A stretch of 47,914 nucleotides of DNA from Mycobacterium sp. (GCA_003987775.1 RXJD01000078.1:1-47914); one strand, 5' to 3'. Counted from the stretch's first letter, positions 37,701-44,845 are shown. The notes: generated from the sequence alone by a model not told the origin. Numbers and translations are program-made.

Positions 37701-37992
37701 CCAGGGCACGGACCCATTGCAGCGGCTCGAAGCCGATCGGACGGACCACGACCAGTTCTTTGGCGACGGGCTCGAGCAGCAGCTGCACCTCGCCGACCAG
37801 CTCAGCCAGTTCCGATTCGATGCCGGCCCCCGAGACCAGCTCCTCGAGCGTCTCCAGCCAGGCGCTGCCCTGGCCGCCGAACGCGACCGCGTAGGGCTCG
37901 CCCGCTGTAAGCCGATCGACCAGAGCGTGGGCGCTGTGCGGTCCACTGCCGTCGCGGTCGGCCGAGAGGCTATCTTGCTCGTGGATCGTCAC
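28768..37992 (-). CDS. fas: Type I fatty acid synthase (single-chain FAS I)
   Basis: Makes C16-C26 acyl-CoA, which feed phospholipids and mycolic acids. The 3074-residue chain carries, in order, acetyl/malonyl transferase (AGHSQG, Ser149), enoyl reductase (LLAGMTPTTVDAKI, about 420), a hot-dog dehydratase (SGDHNPIHTD, about 1225), malonyl/palmitoyl transferase (GHSVGEY, Ser1435), ACP (DGAS, likely phosphopantetheine Ser1807), ketoreductase (TGASKGS, about 2119) and ketosynthase (Cys2719 in HPVAACATAA, then SKHDTSTLANDP and SLTGHAKGG). GTG start with AGGAG ten bases upstream. Length and order match Rv2524c. Followed by acpS, as in all mycobacteria. No interruption or missing catalytic residue was seen. 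Confidence 0.98.
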   Translation of the reverse strand: MTIHEQDSLSADRDGSGPHSAHALVDRLTAGEPYAVAFGGQGSAWLETLEELVSGAGIESELAELVGEVQLLLEPVAKELVVVRPIGFEPLQWVRALAAEDTVPSEKHLTSAAVSIPGVLLTQVAAVRALARQGMDLIETPPVALAGHSQGVLAVEALKAGGTRDVELLAMAQLVGAAGTLVARRRGISVLGDRPPMVSVTNADPERISQLLDEFAQDVRTVLPPVLSIRNGRRSVVITGTPEQLSRFELYCQQISEKEEADRKNKLRGGDVFAPVFDPVKVEVGFHTPRLSDGIDIVGGWAEKVGLDVALAREMAEAILVRKVDWVDEITKVNDAGARWILDLGPGDILTRLTAPVIRGLGIGIVPAATRGGQRNLFTVGATPEVARAWSSYAPTVVRLPDGRVKLSTKFTRLTGRSPILLAGMTPTTVDAKIVAAAANAGHWAELAGGGQVTEEIFAARVAELSQLLEPGRTYQFNALFLDPYLWKLQLGGKRLVQKARQSGAAIDGVVVSAGIPDLEEAVELIEELNDIGISHVVFKPGTIEQIRSVIRIATEVPTRPVIMHIEGGRAGGHHSWEDLDDLLLATYSELRSRSNITVCVGGGIGTPERAADYLSGRWAQDYGFPLMPIDGILVGTAAMATLESTTSPSVKKMLVETGGTDQWIGAGKAQGGMASSRSQLGADIHEIDNSASRCGQLLDEVAGDADAVAERRDEIIAAMAKTAKPYFGDVGDMTYLQWLRRYVELAIGEGNSTADTAAPGSPWLADTWRERFAEMLKRAEARLHAKDFGPIETQFGDAALLEDPERAITTLVTHYPDAETVQLHPADVPFFISLCKTLGKPVNFVPVIDKDVRRWWRSDSLWQAHDARYDADQVCIIPGPAAVAGITRLDEPVGELLDRFEQAAIDEVLGSGAEPQDVTARRLGRADIRGPLAVVLDAPDVLWAGRTTINPVHRIAEPGDWQVHENRTATHTSTGSRLQVTSDSVTLSVPVSGTWIDIQFTLPPNTIDGGIPVVSTEDATAAMRSVLAIAAGVDGPDSLPEVVNGTATLTVDWDPERVADHTGVTATFSELLAPSLTTVPDALVGHCWPAVFAAIGAAATDAGVPVVEGLLSLVHLDHAVQLAGQLPKEPARLTIAATASEAVDTDMGRVVPVTVAVTASDGAAVATMEERFAILGRTGAAELSDPARAGGAVSENATDTPRRRRRDVTIGAPVDMRPFAEVSGDHNPIHTDKAAALLAGLESPIVHGMWLSAAAQHAVTATDGQARPPARLIGWTARFLGMVRPGDEVDFRVDRVGIDQGAEVLEVAARIGSDLVMSATARLASPKTVYAFPGQGIQHKGMGMDVRARSKAARKVWDEADRFTRDTLGFSVLHVVRDNPTSIIASGVHYHHPDGVLFLTQFTQVAMATVAAAQVAEMREQGAFVETAITCGHSVGEYTALACVSGVFELDALLEAVFHRGSKMHDIVPRDELGRSNYRLAAIRPSQIDLPDDEVTEFVAGIAERTGEFLEIVNFNLRGSQYAIAGTVRGLEALEEEVERRREITGGKRSFILVPGIDVPFHSRVLRVGVAEFRRSLERLMPRDKDPDVIIGRYIPNLVPRPFTLDRDFIQEIRDLVPAEPLDEILADYDTWRNERPRDLARKVLIELLAWQFASPVRWIETQDLLFIEEAAGGLGVERFVEIGVKTAPTVAGLATNTLKLPEYAHSTIEVLNAERDAAVLFATDTDPEPEDEPVEDSDSAASEAAPSEAAPAAPAPAAPSGAPRPDDIGFDAADATLALIAISAKMRLDQIEPLDSIESITDGASSRRNQLLVDLGSELNLGAIDGAAEADLAGLRAQVTKLARTYKPFGPVLSDAINDQLRTVLGPSGKRPAAIAERVTKTWELGEGWAKHVTVEVALGTREGTSVRGGAMGHLHEGALADAASVDKVIDAAVTSVGARLGIPVSMPSAGGGGGATVDAAALSEFTDQITGRDGVLASAARLVLGQLGLDDPVTAPTGASDAELIDLVTAELGADWPRLVAPTFDGKKAVVFDDRWASAREDLVKLWLTDEGDIDADWLRLSERFEGAGHVVATQATWWQGKSLAAGKQIHASLYGRIAAGAENPDPGPHSSEIAVVTGASKGSIAASVAARLLDGGATVIATTSKLNDERLAFYRTLYRDHARYGAALWVVPANMASYSDIDALVEWIGNEQSESLGPQSIHIKDAQTPTLLFPFAAPRVVGDLSEVGARAEMEMKVLLWAVQRLISGLSKIGAERDIASRLHVVLPGSPNRGMFGGDGAYGEAKSALDAVVTRWHAETSWAERVSLAHALIGWTRGTGLMGHNDAIVTAVEEAGVTTYSTDEMAGFLLDLCDVESKVAAASSPIKADLTGGLAEVNLDMAELAAKAREEMTAESHADDDAPTEGTISALPSPPRGYTPAPPPEWADLDVDPADLVVIVGGAELGPYGSSRTRFEMEVENELSAAGVLELAWTTGLIRWEDDPQPGWYDTQSGDLVDESELVERYHDAVVERCGIREFVDDGAIDPDHASPLLVSVFLDKDFTFVVSSEAEARSFAEFDPEHTVIRPAPDSGDWQVTRKAGTEVRVPRKTKLSRVVGAQIPTGFDPTVWGISPDMATSIDRVALWNIVTTVDAFLSAGFSPAEVMRYVHPSLVASTQGTGMGGMTSMQTMYHGNLLGRNKPNDILQEVLPNVVAAHVVQSYVGSYGSMIHPVAACATAAVSVEEGVDKIRLGKAELVVAGGLDDLTLEAIIGFGDMAATADTSMMRGRGIEDSKFSRPNDRRRLGFVEAQGGGTILLARGDLALRMGLPVLAVVAFAQSFGDGVHTSIPAPGLGALGAGRGGRDSALARSLAKLGVTADDIAVVSKHDTSTLANDPNETELHERLADSLGRSEGAPLFVVSQKSLTGHAKGGAAVFQTMGLCQMLRDGVIPPNRSLDCVDDELAGSSHFVWLRDTLRLGDKFPLKAGLLTSLGFGHVSGLVALVHPQAFIASLDAGQRADYQRRADARLLAGQRRLASAIAGGEPMYQRPPDRRFDHDAPEKRQEASMLLNPAARLGDDQIYGAYQVSAE

Positions 37993-38527
37993 CTTTTAAT
38001 CTCCTGTATGCGTCTGTGTCGCGCGTCTGCGTGTGCCACGTGTCGTTCGTTCGGGCCGGCCCCTGCCAAAAGGCCCCGTCACAATCCGGGCGATTCCACA
38101 CCGAATCGCAGCCGACAGTCGTCTGACCGGTGCTTTGTCGGCGCCTGGACCCTCCGTGAAGAGGCGGCATCGACCTGCATCGGACCCCATAAGAGTGTCA
38201 TAAGGGCCTGTACGTTTTCTTGACGTCGGAAGGTTACTGACGAGTTCTACGCGCGGGTAACCGTGTCGCGGGTAACACCGGCCCAAATGGGTGGCACGAG
38301 CGTCCCGAACAAACGTCCTGCATGCAGGTGGTTACGGTCGAGTAGCTATAACGGCGCTGTTCAAAGCAGCATTGTTACCAAATCGTTATGTCAAAAATTT
38401 CAGCTGTGTCGGCAACCGTCGATGTCACGGGTCGCGGCCGACCCGATTCATCGGTGTAGGCGACGGTGTGCACTGAGCGAACGAGTGTTTGCTGGAATGT
38501 TTGTCGAAGTCTTAGAAACCGGCCGGC
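37993..38527. promoter_or_regulatory. fas promoter region with repeated GGTTAC/GTAACC motifs
   Basis: A 535-bp gap before fas without a recognised gene. GGTTAC at 38232, GGGTAACC at 38255, GGGTAAC at 38270 and GGTTAC at 38329 form direct and inverted pairs; GCGGGTAAC occurs twice about 15 bp apart. The block lies 240-340 bp before the fas start. FasR, the known activator of fas in mycobacteria, and MtrA-like regulators are candidate binders, but which one fits cannot be decided here. Confidence 0.5.
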
Positions 38528-39247
38528 TCACGCCCACTGGCCGAACTGCGGCTTGAGAATCTCGTTGACGTCGACGCCGACGCCGCCCACCGACCGTTTG
38601 TCGATCTCCACCTGATGCAGATGCGCCGCGGGGTGGGTGTAGCCCTGGGGCGAGCCCCAGTTGTGCTGCCAGAAGTAGCTGCCCAATCCGTCCTGCAGGG
38701 CCCAGTCGATGGTCTTGGAGTTCGCGTACACGCCCGTGCGCTGGTGCCCGATGACCGATTCCCAGGAGCGCAGATACGGCACGATCTGGTTCTTGTACTG
38801 CTCCAACGACGGGTTGTCGTCGATCGACGCGTAGATCGGGGCCGCGGCGGGACCCCCGGCCGCGGCGTGCAGCTCTGCGCCCCGCTTGGCGTGCTGGATG
38901 CCGGCCGCCGCCCCACCCAGCCAGTCGGAGGAGCTGCCCTTGCCGAATTGGTAACACGAGACGATTTTGAGACCGCTGCCGTGCAGGTCCTGGGCTTCAG
39001 CGAGCTGAATCGGCTTTCCGAGCATCCAGTTGCCACCGGGCCGGCGATCCGACACGTATCGGATAGCCCCGACCGCACCCGCTGCCCTGATCTGACTGGC
39101 CGGGATGACACCTGCCGCATAGTCCAGCAATGTGCCCAGCGAGGCCGACGCCGGCGCAGCGCACACCGATGCCGCTGCGACCCCGAGCCCGAGCAGGCCC
39201 GGCGTCGCGGCGGCGAGTTTCAGCACGTCACGTCGCGATACCGGCAC
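38528..39247 (-). CDS. Tat-exported DUF1906 glycoside-hydrolase-like protein (Rv2525c orthologue)
   Basis: The 239-residue protein starts at GTG, giving VPVSRRDVLKLAAATPG: a twin-arginine signal (SRRDVLK) with a hydrophobic core and a cleavage site near ASA. The mature domain (DUF1906, TIM-barrel, GH25-like) runs from LLDYAAGVIPASQIRAAG to the C-terminal VEIDKR...GVDVNEILKPQFGQWA, with acids in YASIDDNPS. Rv2525c is a Tat substrate acting at the cell wall and linked to beta-lactam tolerance. Matching length and near-identical blocks support orthology. It lies upstream of fas in the same direction. Confidence 0.95.
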   Translation of the reverse strand: MPVSRRDVLKLAAATPGLLGLGVAAASVCAAPASASLGTLLDYAAGVIPASQIRAAGAVGAIRYVSDRRPGGNWMLGKPIQLAEAQDLHGSGLKIVSCYQFGKGSSSDWLGGAAAGIQHAKRGAELHAAAGGPAAAPIYASIDDNPSLEQYKNQIVPYLRSWESVIGHQRTGVYANSKTIDWALQDGLGSYFWQHNWGSPQGYTHPAAHLHQVEIDKRSVGGVGVDVNEILKPQFGQWA

Positions 39248-39380
39248 ATCGCACAGGGTACGCAACAACCTCAACAGGCTCAGGGACCTCACAAGTCACA
39301 GGTGTGTCACTTTGTCGCAACGCCGCCAGGCAAGCTCCGACCCGACGGGGTAGGTACGGCCGCATTTTGTTGTCACTATA

Positions 39381-39396
39381 AAGTTAGTAAAGTTAG
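39381..39396. repeat. AAGTTAG direct repeat in the Rieske oxygenase promoter
   Basis: AAGTTAG occurs at 39381 and 39390, nine bases apart, in an AT-rich patch 35-50 bp before the start of the Rieske gene and in the region shared with the divergent DUF1906 gene. A regulator-binding or core-promoter role is possible. Confidence 0.4.
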
Positions 39397-39429
39397 CCAC
39401 AGGCAATCGCTAAACCCGGGGGTTTCGGG

Positions 39430-40581
39430 ATGCAACATGACCAGCTCATCGACCTCACCCGCCGCGCCCTGAAGCTGGCGCGCGACAAGACAACTGACCT
39501 GGCGCCCGCCGAGCATCTGATCGACGCGCGCGAATACACCTCGGCAGAGCGGCACGAGCGCGACCGCGCCATGGTGATGGCCAGCCCCCAGTTGGTCGGC
39601 TACGCCTCCGAACTCGGCCGCCCGGGCGCGTACTGCACGAAGACGGTGATGGGCCGATCCATCCTGCTGACCAGAAGCACCGACGGTTCGGTCCGGGCTT
39701 TCGACAATGTCTGTCTGCACCGGCAGGCACAGGTGGCATCGGGCTGTGGCGTGGCCAAGCGCTTCACGTGCCCGTACCACGCCTGGACATACGACAACAC
39801 TGGCCGCCTGGTCGCCGTCCCGGGGCGCGAAGGCTTTCCCGATGTGACGGTGAAGGCCGACGGGCTGACCGAGCTGCCCGCCACCGAATTCGCCGGATTC
39901 CTCTGGGTGGCAATGACTCCCGGGTCACATCTGGACGTGGCGGCGCACCTGGGTCCGCTGGCCGAGGAACTTGATTCGTGGGGCGTCGGCCGGTGGTCGC
40001 CACTGGGTGAGAAGGTGCTCGACTCCCCCATCAACTGGAAGCTCGCGATCGACACCTTCGCCGAGAACTATCACTTCGCCACCGTGCACGAGAAGACCTT
40101 CGCGACCATCGCCCGCAGTAACTGCACCGTGTTCGACGCGTTCGGGCCGCACCACCGATTGATCTTCCCGCTCAACACAATCCATGATCTGGACGGCACT
40201 CCTGAGGACCAGTGGATTCCGCTGAACAACCTGGTGGTCATCTACGCGCTGTTCCCCAACATCGTGATTTCGGTGACGATCGCCAACGGCGAACTGTTCC
40301 GCGTCTACCCGGGCGACCTGCCGGGCCGGTCGACCACCGTTCACCAGAACTCCACACCGCTGGACATGTCCGACGAATCGGTCGCCGCCGGCGCACAAGC
40401 CGTGTTCGAGTACGCGCACGCTACCGTTCGCGACGAGGACTACCGCCTGGTCGAGGGTCTGCAGGCGAATCTGGAATCCGGTGCCCGGCAACGGCTGCGG
40501 TTCGGCCGCAATGAGCCTGGCCTTCAGCATCGACACATCGCGTGGGAGCGTGCGATCGCGACACTGGGCTCAGTCTTCTGA
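39430..40581 (+). CDS. Rieske non-haem iron oxygenase, alpha subunit
   Basis: The 383-residue protein has a Rieske [2Fe-2S] site, Cys95-x-His97 and Cys114-x2-His117 (CLH, CPYHAW), and a catalytic iron site with His215 and His220 in ENYHFATVH. It would hydroxylate or dihydroxylate an aromatic or terpenoid substrate, taking electrons from a ferredoxin/reductase encoded elsewhere. Length is a little below typical ring-hydroxylating alpha subunits. Its end overlaps the convergent CrtC/AttH-like gene by 12 bp. No beta subunit is present, so it is of the homo-oligomeric type. Confidence 0.92.
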   Translation: MQHDQLIDLTRRALKLARDKTTDLAPAEHLIDAREYTSAERHERDRAMVMASPQLVGYASELGRPGAYCTKTVMGRSILLTRSTDGSVRAFDNVCLHRQAQVASGCGVAKRFTCPYHAWTYDNTGRLVAVPGREGFPDVTVKADGLTELPATEFAGFLWVAMTPGSHLDVAAHLGPLAEELDSWGVGRWSPLGEKVLDSPINWKLAIDTFAENYHFATVHEKTFATIARSNCTVFDAFGPHHRLIFPLNTIHDLDGTPEDQWIPLNNLVVIYALFPNIVISVTIANGELFRVYPGDLPGRSTTVHQNSTPLDMSDESVAAGAQAVFEYAHATVRDEDYRLVEGLQANLESGARQRLRFGRNEPGLQHRHIAWERAIATLGSVF

Positions 40582-41883
40582 CAGCGCGGTGGCCAGATCG
40601 TCGAGAACGGACACCGGCTCGTGCTGGGTGGCCAGCAGTTTCGTGATCAGCGCGCGGGCCTCGTCGCGTCGGCCCGCCGCCAGCATCGACTGCAATTGAT
40701 CGACCGCGTCCTGCACTGACGGGTCATCAGCGACGGTGGCCAGCACGTCTACCAACTCCCAATCCCGGTACATCGCCAGCGACCGCTCGTTGAACGCGAA
40801 TCCGGTTACCGCCTCGCCGGCCAACGTGCCGCGGTAGCGGTACGGGCCTTCCATGTACTCGATCGGCAGGCCGTGCGCTGGGGCCGCTACCAGCGGCTCA
40901 CCCACGATGTCCAAACCCAGTGCAGCACAGGTTATCCGATGCCGATCCGGCATGTACCTGGCCTTGCTGGGTGGACGGATGAGGGTCCGGATCGCATCGG
41001 GCCACCGGACGTAGCTGTCGATCGTCACCTCGAAGTCCTCGGCGCACTGCGGCGGCCGCGCGTCGGGATAGCTCGTCGTGATGCCGGTAAACGGTTGCAG
41101 CGCATTGCCTTCGGTGCGCAGGAACTGTCGCCAGATGCTCATGTCGACGCCATTGTCGAAGTTGATCGTGCGCCACTCGTGCGACCGGGTGCGGGGCGGT
41201 TCACCGGTTCCCCCACCCGCGTACTTGGGAAACCACTGCCGGTCAACGTGCCCGGCCGTGCCACTGACCTGTTCTTCCGTCGCGCCCCAACGCAGGGTCC
41301 CGGACATCGTCATACCGGTCTGGAAGTACGAATACGTGTCGTCCTGGCCGAAGCAGGCGATCTTGCCGTTATACGTCGACGCCCCCAGTGGGGTCGGCGC
41401 CCGGGTGGGGGTGACGGTGAGGTCCAAACGCATGGGTTGGCCCACCTGGTCGGTGCCCACCAGGCTGATCTCATAGCTGTAGGGCCGCAGCGCACCGTCG
41501 GCGTCGCGCAACGTCGCCCAGCGAGCGGTACCCGTGCCGGTGTCGTAGGCCACGTCGAGATATCCGACGGCACTTGACATTTTCGGTGTCGCACCCGGTT
41601 CCATGCTCGCAGGCGGCATGTCGTAGTCGGTGTAGGTGCCGTACTCACCGGTGTCGAGATCGAACAGCGCCAGCGTGTAGAAGTCGGCGACGATGCTGCC
41701 ACCGGGCCGGTTCCTGTTGAAGATGGTCAGAAACGCAAACGATCGGTCGGCTGCGGCGAGTTCGCCGGCGATGAACCAGGTGTCGGACTCCTGATCAGGG
41801 TGCTGACCTTCTGCCGCGGGAAAATCCATTTGGCTGTCCCCGGGCACCAATTCGAACGGGTAGTTACGCCAATCGCCGGTCAC
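40570..41883 (-). CDS. CrtC/AttH-type lipocalin-like protein
   Basis: The 437-residue protein has two beta-rich parts resembling the AttH / carotenoid 1,2-hydratase (CrtC) double-lipocalin fold. Typical features are TWFIAGELAAADRSFAFLTIFN near the N-terminus, YSYEISL, GATEEQVSGTAGHVDRQWFP (HxDRQW) and SHEWRTINFDNGVDMSIW. Relatives include hydratases and pericyclase/Diels-Alderase-like enzymes. There is no signal peptide. A GTG start with GAGG six bases upstream is used. It is divergent from the aldehyde dehydrogenase gene. Hydration or isomerisation of a terpenoid or polyene substrate is an inference. Confidence 0.72.
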   Translation of the reverse strand: MTGDWRNYPFELVPGDSQMDFPAAEGQHPDQESDTWFIAGELAAADRSFAFLTIFNRNRPGGSIVADFYTLALFDLDTGEYGTYTDYDMPPASMEPGATPKMSSAVGYLDVAYDTGTGTARWATLRDADGALRPYSYEISLVGTDQVGQPMRLDLTVTPTRAPTPLGASTYNGKIACFGQDDTYSYFQTGMTMSGTLRWGATEEQVSGTAGHVDRQWFPKYAGGGTGEPPRTRSHEWRTINFDNGVDMSIWRQFLRTEGNALQPFTGITTSYPDARPPQCAEDFEVTIDSYVRWPDAIRTLIRPPSKARYMPDRHRITCAALGLDIVGEPLVAAPAHGLPIEYMEGPYRYRGTLAGEAVTGFAFNERSLAMYRDWELVDVLATVADDPSVQDAVDQLQSMLAAGRRDEARALITKLLATQHEPVSVLDDLATALSED

Positions 41884-41919
41884 GTCACGCCTCGCGTCGA
41901 AGGAAACCCCGCTTTTTTG

Positions 41920-41939
41920 GCTATGTTAGCATCAATAGC
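41920..41939. promoter_or_regulatory. Inverted repeat between CrtC-like and aldehyde dehydrogenase genes
   Basis: GCTAT (41920-41924) and ATAGC (41935-41939) flank TTAGCAT in the 92-bp divergent promoter between 41883 and 41976. It is the only AT-rich patch there and may be a regulator site for both genes. Confidence 0.4.
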
Positions 41940-41975
41940 GAAATTACCGTCGCCTGCCCTGAGGTGGTTGCCCCC

Positions 41976-43460
41976 ATGACGGCGAGTCTCCGTTCCTACG
42001 ACAAACTGTTCATCGGCGGACGGTGGCGCAAACCGTCCACCTCGCGACGCATCACGGTCGTCTCGCCGCACACCGAGGAGCCCATCGCGGAGGTACCTGC
42101 CGGCTCGGCCGGTGACGTGGACGCCGCGGTCGCCGCCGCCCGGCAAGCGTTCGACCACGGCCCGTGGCCGCGGCTCGAGCCGCATGAACGGATGCGCAAG
42201 GTCGAACAGCTGGCCGCTATCTATGGGCGCCACATCGAGGAGATGGCCGACCTGATCACGGCGCAGATGGGGTCGCCGCGGAGTTTCAGCCGGCTCGGTC
42301 AGGCTGCCGGGGCGGCTTCGATGATTCATCTGACACTCGCAGCCGCCCGCGAGTTCCCCTGGGTCGAGCGCCGCAGGGGCGTGCTGGGCGAAGCACATCT
42401 ACGCCGCGCCCCGGTCGGTGTGGTGGGCGCGATCGTGCCGTGGAATGTGCCGCAATGCCTGATCATGCCCAAACTCATTCCGGCGCTGATCGCCGGATGC
42501 AGTGTGGTCATCAAGCCTGCCCCCGAAACCCCTTTGGACGCTTTGTGGTTGGCCGAGATGATCGAGCAGCTCGAGCTGCCCGGCGGCGTCGTGTCGGTCG
42601 TGACCGGCGGCCCGGACATCGGCGAGGCGCTGGTTCGGCATCCGGGGGTGGACAAAATCGCTTTCACCGGATCCAGCGCCACTGGACGGCGCATCGCGGC
42701 GCTGTGTGGCGAGCAGTTGAAGCGGGTGAGCCTGGAGCTGGGCGGAAAGTCCGCGGCCATCGTGCTCGACGACGCCGACATCGCAAAGACGGTGGCCGGG
42801 CTGAAGACCGCCGGCCTGATGAACAACGGCCAGGCCTGTGTCGCCCAAACCCGCATCCTGGTCAGCCGACACCGTCATGACGAACTCGTCGACGCCTTGG
42901 CCGACATGATGTCGAGCCTCACCGTCGGCGACCCGACCGACGACAACACCGATATCGGACCCCTAGTCGCGCAACGTCAACAGCAGCGCGTGCAGGACTA
43001 CATCCGGTCGGGACAACAGCAGGGCGCCCGCGTGGTGGTCGGCGGCGCCGACTCCCCCGGGCCGCGCGGCTGGTACGTGCGCCCCACGCTGTTCACCGAT
43101 GCCGACAACGGGATGCGGATCGCGCGCGAGGAGATCTTCGGTCCGGTTCTGACGGTGCTCACCTACGCCGACGAGGACGACGCGGTCCGGATCGCCAACG
43201 ACAGCGAGTACGGCCTGGCCGGCTCGGTGTGGACGGCCGACACCGCCCACGGACTGGATATCGCGGCCCGCGTACGCACCGGCACCTACGGCATCAACAT
43301 GTACATGCTCGACATCAGCACGCCGTTCGGCGGATTCAAGCACTCGGGGATCGGGCGCGAGTTCGGGCCGGAGGGTCTCGACGAATACGTTGAGTTGCAG
43401 TCGGTGGCCTGCAACGGAAAGTTACCGCCGCTCAAAGCGGTTGGGGAAGCTGCAGAGTGA
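41976..43460 (+). CDS. NAD(P)-dependent aldehyde dehydrogenase
   Basis: The 494-residue protein has the full ALDH set: IVPWNVPQ, FTGSSATGR (cofactor), general base Glu254 in LELGGKSA, and nucleophile Cys288 in NNGQACVAQTR, then EEIFGPV and the C-terminal PFGGFKHSGIGREFG. It oxidises an aldehyde to an acid, which the acyl-CoA ligase nearby could activate. ATG 41976 is chosen over a GTG four codons earlier because the GAGG site spaces better to it. Its 3' end overlaps that of the convergent hot-dog gene by 29 bp. Confidence 0.94.
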   Translation: MTASLRSYDKLFIGGRWRKPSTSRRITVVSPHTEEPIAEVPAGSAGDVDAAVAAARQAFDHGPWPRLEPHERMRKVEQLAAIYGRHIEEMADLITAQMGSPRSFSRLGQAAGAASMIHLTLAAAREFPWVERRRGVLGEAHLRRAPVGVVGAIVPWNVPQCLIMPKLIPALIAGCSVVIKPAPETPLDALWLAEMIEQLELPGGVVSVVTGGPDIGEALVRHPGVDKIAFTGSSATGRRIAALCGEQLKRVSLELGGKSAAIVLDDADIAKTVAGLKTAGLMNNGQACVAQTRILVSRHRHDELVDALADMMSSLTVGDPTDDNTDIGPLVAQRQQQRVQDYIRSGQQQGARVVVGGADSPGPRGWYVRPTLFTDADNGMRIAREEIFGPVLTVLTYADEDDAVRIANDSEYGLAGSVWTADTAHGLDIAARVRTGTYGINMYMLDISTPFGGFKHSGIGREFGPEGLDEYVELQSVACNGKLPPLKAVGEAAE

Positions 43461-43872
43461 TCTGCACCGGGCAGCACAGCACATCGTGCTGGTTGCGCAC
43501 CTCGATGTTCAGGTCGACGAGGTAGCGGGGCGGGTCTACGGTGTCGTCGCGGCGCTTGGCCACCGCCCGCCCGCGGCCGACCATCGTGTCGCCCGCATAG
43601 ATGGAGCCCACCAGCCGCATGGAGCGTCGCACCACGCGACTGGCCGGTCCGGCCCAGTCGGTGGCGATCCGGTCGGCGAATCCCGCCAGGTGCATCGTAT
43701 TGACGAAAATCGTTGGGTTGCCTTGACTTTGCGCGTAGGCCGGGTCGAAGTGGCCGGGGAAGTAGTCCCAGGTAGCACCGGCGTTTTCGACCACCCGTTG
43801 GTAACTGATGTCGTCGCGCACATCCGGGAGCTCGGTGGGAATGCTGATCGCGTTCCAGTCCAGTTCGCTCAC
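43432..43872 (-). CDS. MaoC-like hot-dog protein (acyl dehydratase subunit)
   Basis: The 146-residue protein resembles the C-terminal half of two-part MaoC/(R)-enoyl-CoA hydratases: TWDYFPGHFDPAYAQSQG occupies the position of the catalytic DxxxxH segment, followed by FVNTMHLAGFADRIATDW and a hot-dog C-terminus. Its GTG overlaps the stop of the next upstream gene (GTGA), so both subunits are made together, as in heteromeric hydratases of sterol side-chain degradation and HadAB. It hydrates an enoyl-CoA, by inference. Last gene of a five-gene operon. Confidence 0.8.
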   Translation of the reverse strand: MSELDWNAISIPTELPDVRDDISYQRVVENAGATWDYFPGHFDPAYAQSQGNPTIFVNTMHLAGFADRIATDWAGPASRVVRRSMRLVGSIYAGDTMVGRGRAVAKRRDDTVDPPRYLVDLNIEVRNQHDVLCCPVQITLQLPQPL

Positions 43873-44405
43873 GGAGCCTGCTCGGGCGTGAATCGGAACA
43901 GCGTGTTGCGGGAGGTGGCGACGACAGCGCCGTCCTGGCGGCGATAGGTCTCCAGCGTCTCCACGAAATGTCCTACGCCCAGCCGGGTCCGCTTCTCCGG
44001 CGACACCGACACCAACTCCTCCACGGCAGTGAGCCGATCGCCCTCCAGGATCGGATGCAGAAACTCCACGTCGTTGGCGGCGTTGATGAATGTGGTGCCG
44101 GGCAATGGAACCCGCAGCGCCAGCGACGCGGTCGGCGCGCGACCCCCCGGCTGCCACGGTGGCGGAATCAGCCAGCCCATCAACAATGCCGGCGGCGCCG
44201 GCAACCCTCCCCACCGCGCAACGGCGAATTCGTGATCCCAATAAGAACGGTTGCCGTCGCGGACCATAGCGGCGAACAACTGGATACGCGCAGCACTGAT
44301 GGGTGTGGCCGCCGTGCGGGGTTCACCCGCCGTGCCGACCATCAGCAACGCGTCTTCGTAGGTGCCGAAGGCCAGCTGGTAACTCAGCTCCACGGCGCCG
44401 CTCAC
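43869..44405 (-). CDS. FAS1-type dehydratase-like hot-dog protein
   Basis: The 178-residue protein resembles the N-terminal, non-catalytic half of MaoC-like dehydratases (FAS1_DH region): an early YQLAFGTYEDALLMVG, AARIQLFAAMVRDGNRSYWD, and PLPGTTFINAANDVEFLHPILEGDRL. It forms a pair with the next gene. Both its start and its stop overlap neighbours in GTGA quartets. GTG start; a longer frame upstream would run into the NTF2-like gene. Confidence 0.78.
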   Translation of the reverse strand: MSGAVELSYQLAFGTYEDALLMVGTAGEPRTAATPISAARIQLFAAMVRDGNRSYWDHEFAVARWGGLPAPPALLMGWLIPPPWQPGGRAPTASLALRVPLPGTTFINAANDVEFLHPILEGDRLTAVEELVSVSPEKRTRLGVGHFVETLETYRRQDGAVVATSRNTLFRFTPEQAP

Positions 44406-44824
44406 ATGACGAGGTGGCGGCTCGGCACGGAATCCCACACGAGCTCGCGGGACGTGAAGTACCAGCCCCCGCGCTCATAGATCAGCTGATCGCGGTAGGT
44501 GCCGGTGGCCTGCAAGGTGGTGTCGTTGTGCACGGCGGCGAAAAGTATTGCCACACAATGCTGTGTCGCGTGCACGCCGTCGATGTGGATCTCATGGTCC
44601 ACGGCGACCAGGCGCTGCCCGTCGCCGCCGTCGAAGGCCGACCACAGATCGGTGAACGTCTCACCCCCACGGATGTAGCTGGCACCGGAATGGCGGAAGG
44701 TGCCGATCCACGCCTCGCGGTTCCCCTCCGAGTAGGCCCGGTTGTGCCGAGCGGTCAAGTCCAGGATGCCCGCACGCCCCGTCGCGGCCTGCAGCATCTG
44801 CTGCTCCTGATAGGTCATTGTCAT
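44402..44824 (-). CDS. SnoaL/NTF2-like protein
   Basis: The 140-residue single-domain protein has the SnoaL-like pattern RHNRAYSEGNREAWIGTF, HEIHIDGVHATQHCVA and a C-terminal DQLIYERGGWYFTSREL. Such cone-shaped folds act as isomerases, dehydratases or ligand-binding proteins; here it may isomerise a double bond of a CoA intermediate. ATG with GGAGAG six bases upstream. It sits 21 bp after the acyl-CoA ligase and overlaps the next gene (GTGA). Confidence 0.8.
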   Translation of the reverse strand: MTMTYQEQQMLQAATGRAGILDLTARHNRAYSEGNREAWIGTFRHSGASYIRGGETFTDLWSAFDGGDGQRLVAVDHEIHIDGVHATQHCVAILFAAVHNDTTLQATGTYRDQLIYERGGWYFTSRELVWDSVPSRHLVM

Positions 44825-44845
44825 CGTTGCTCTCCAACCTGTCTT

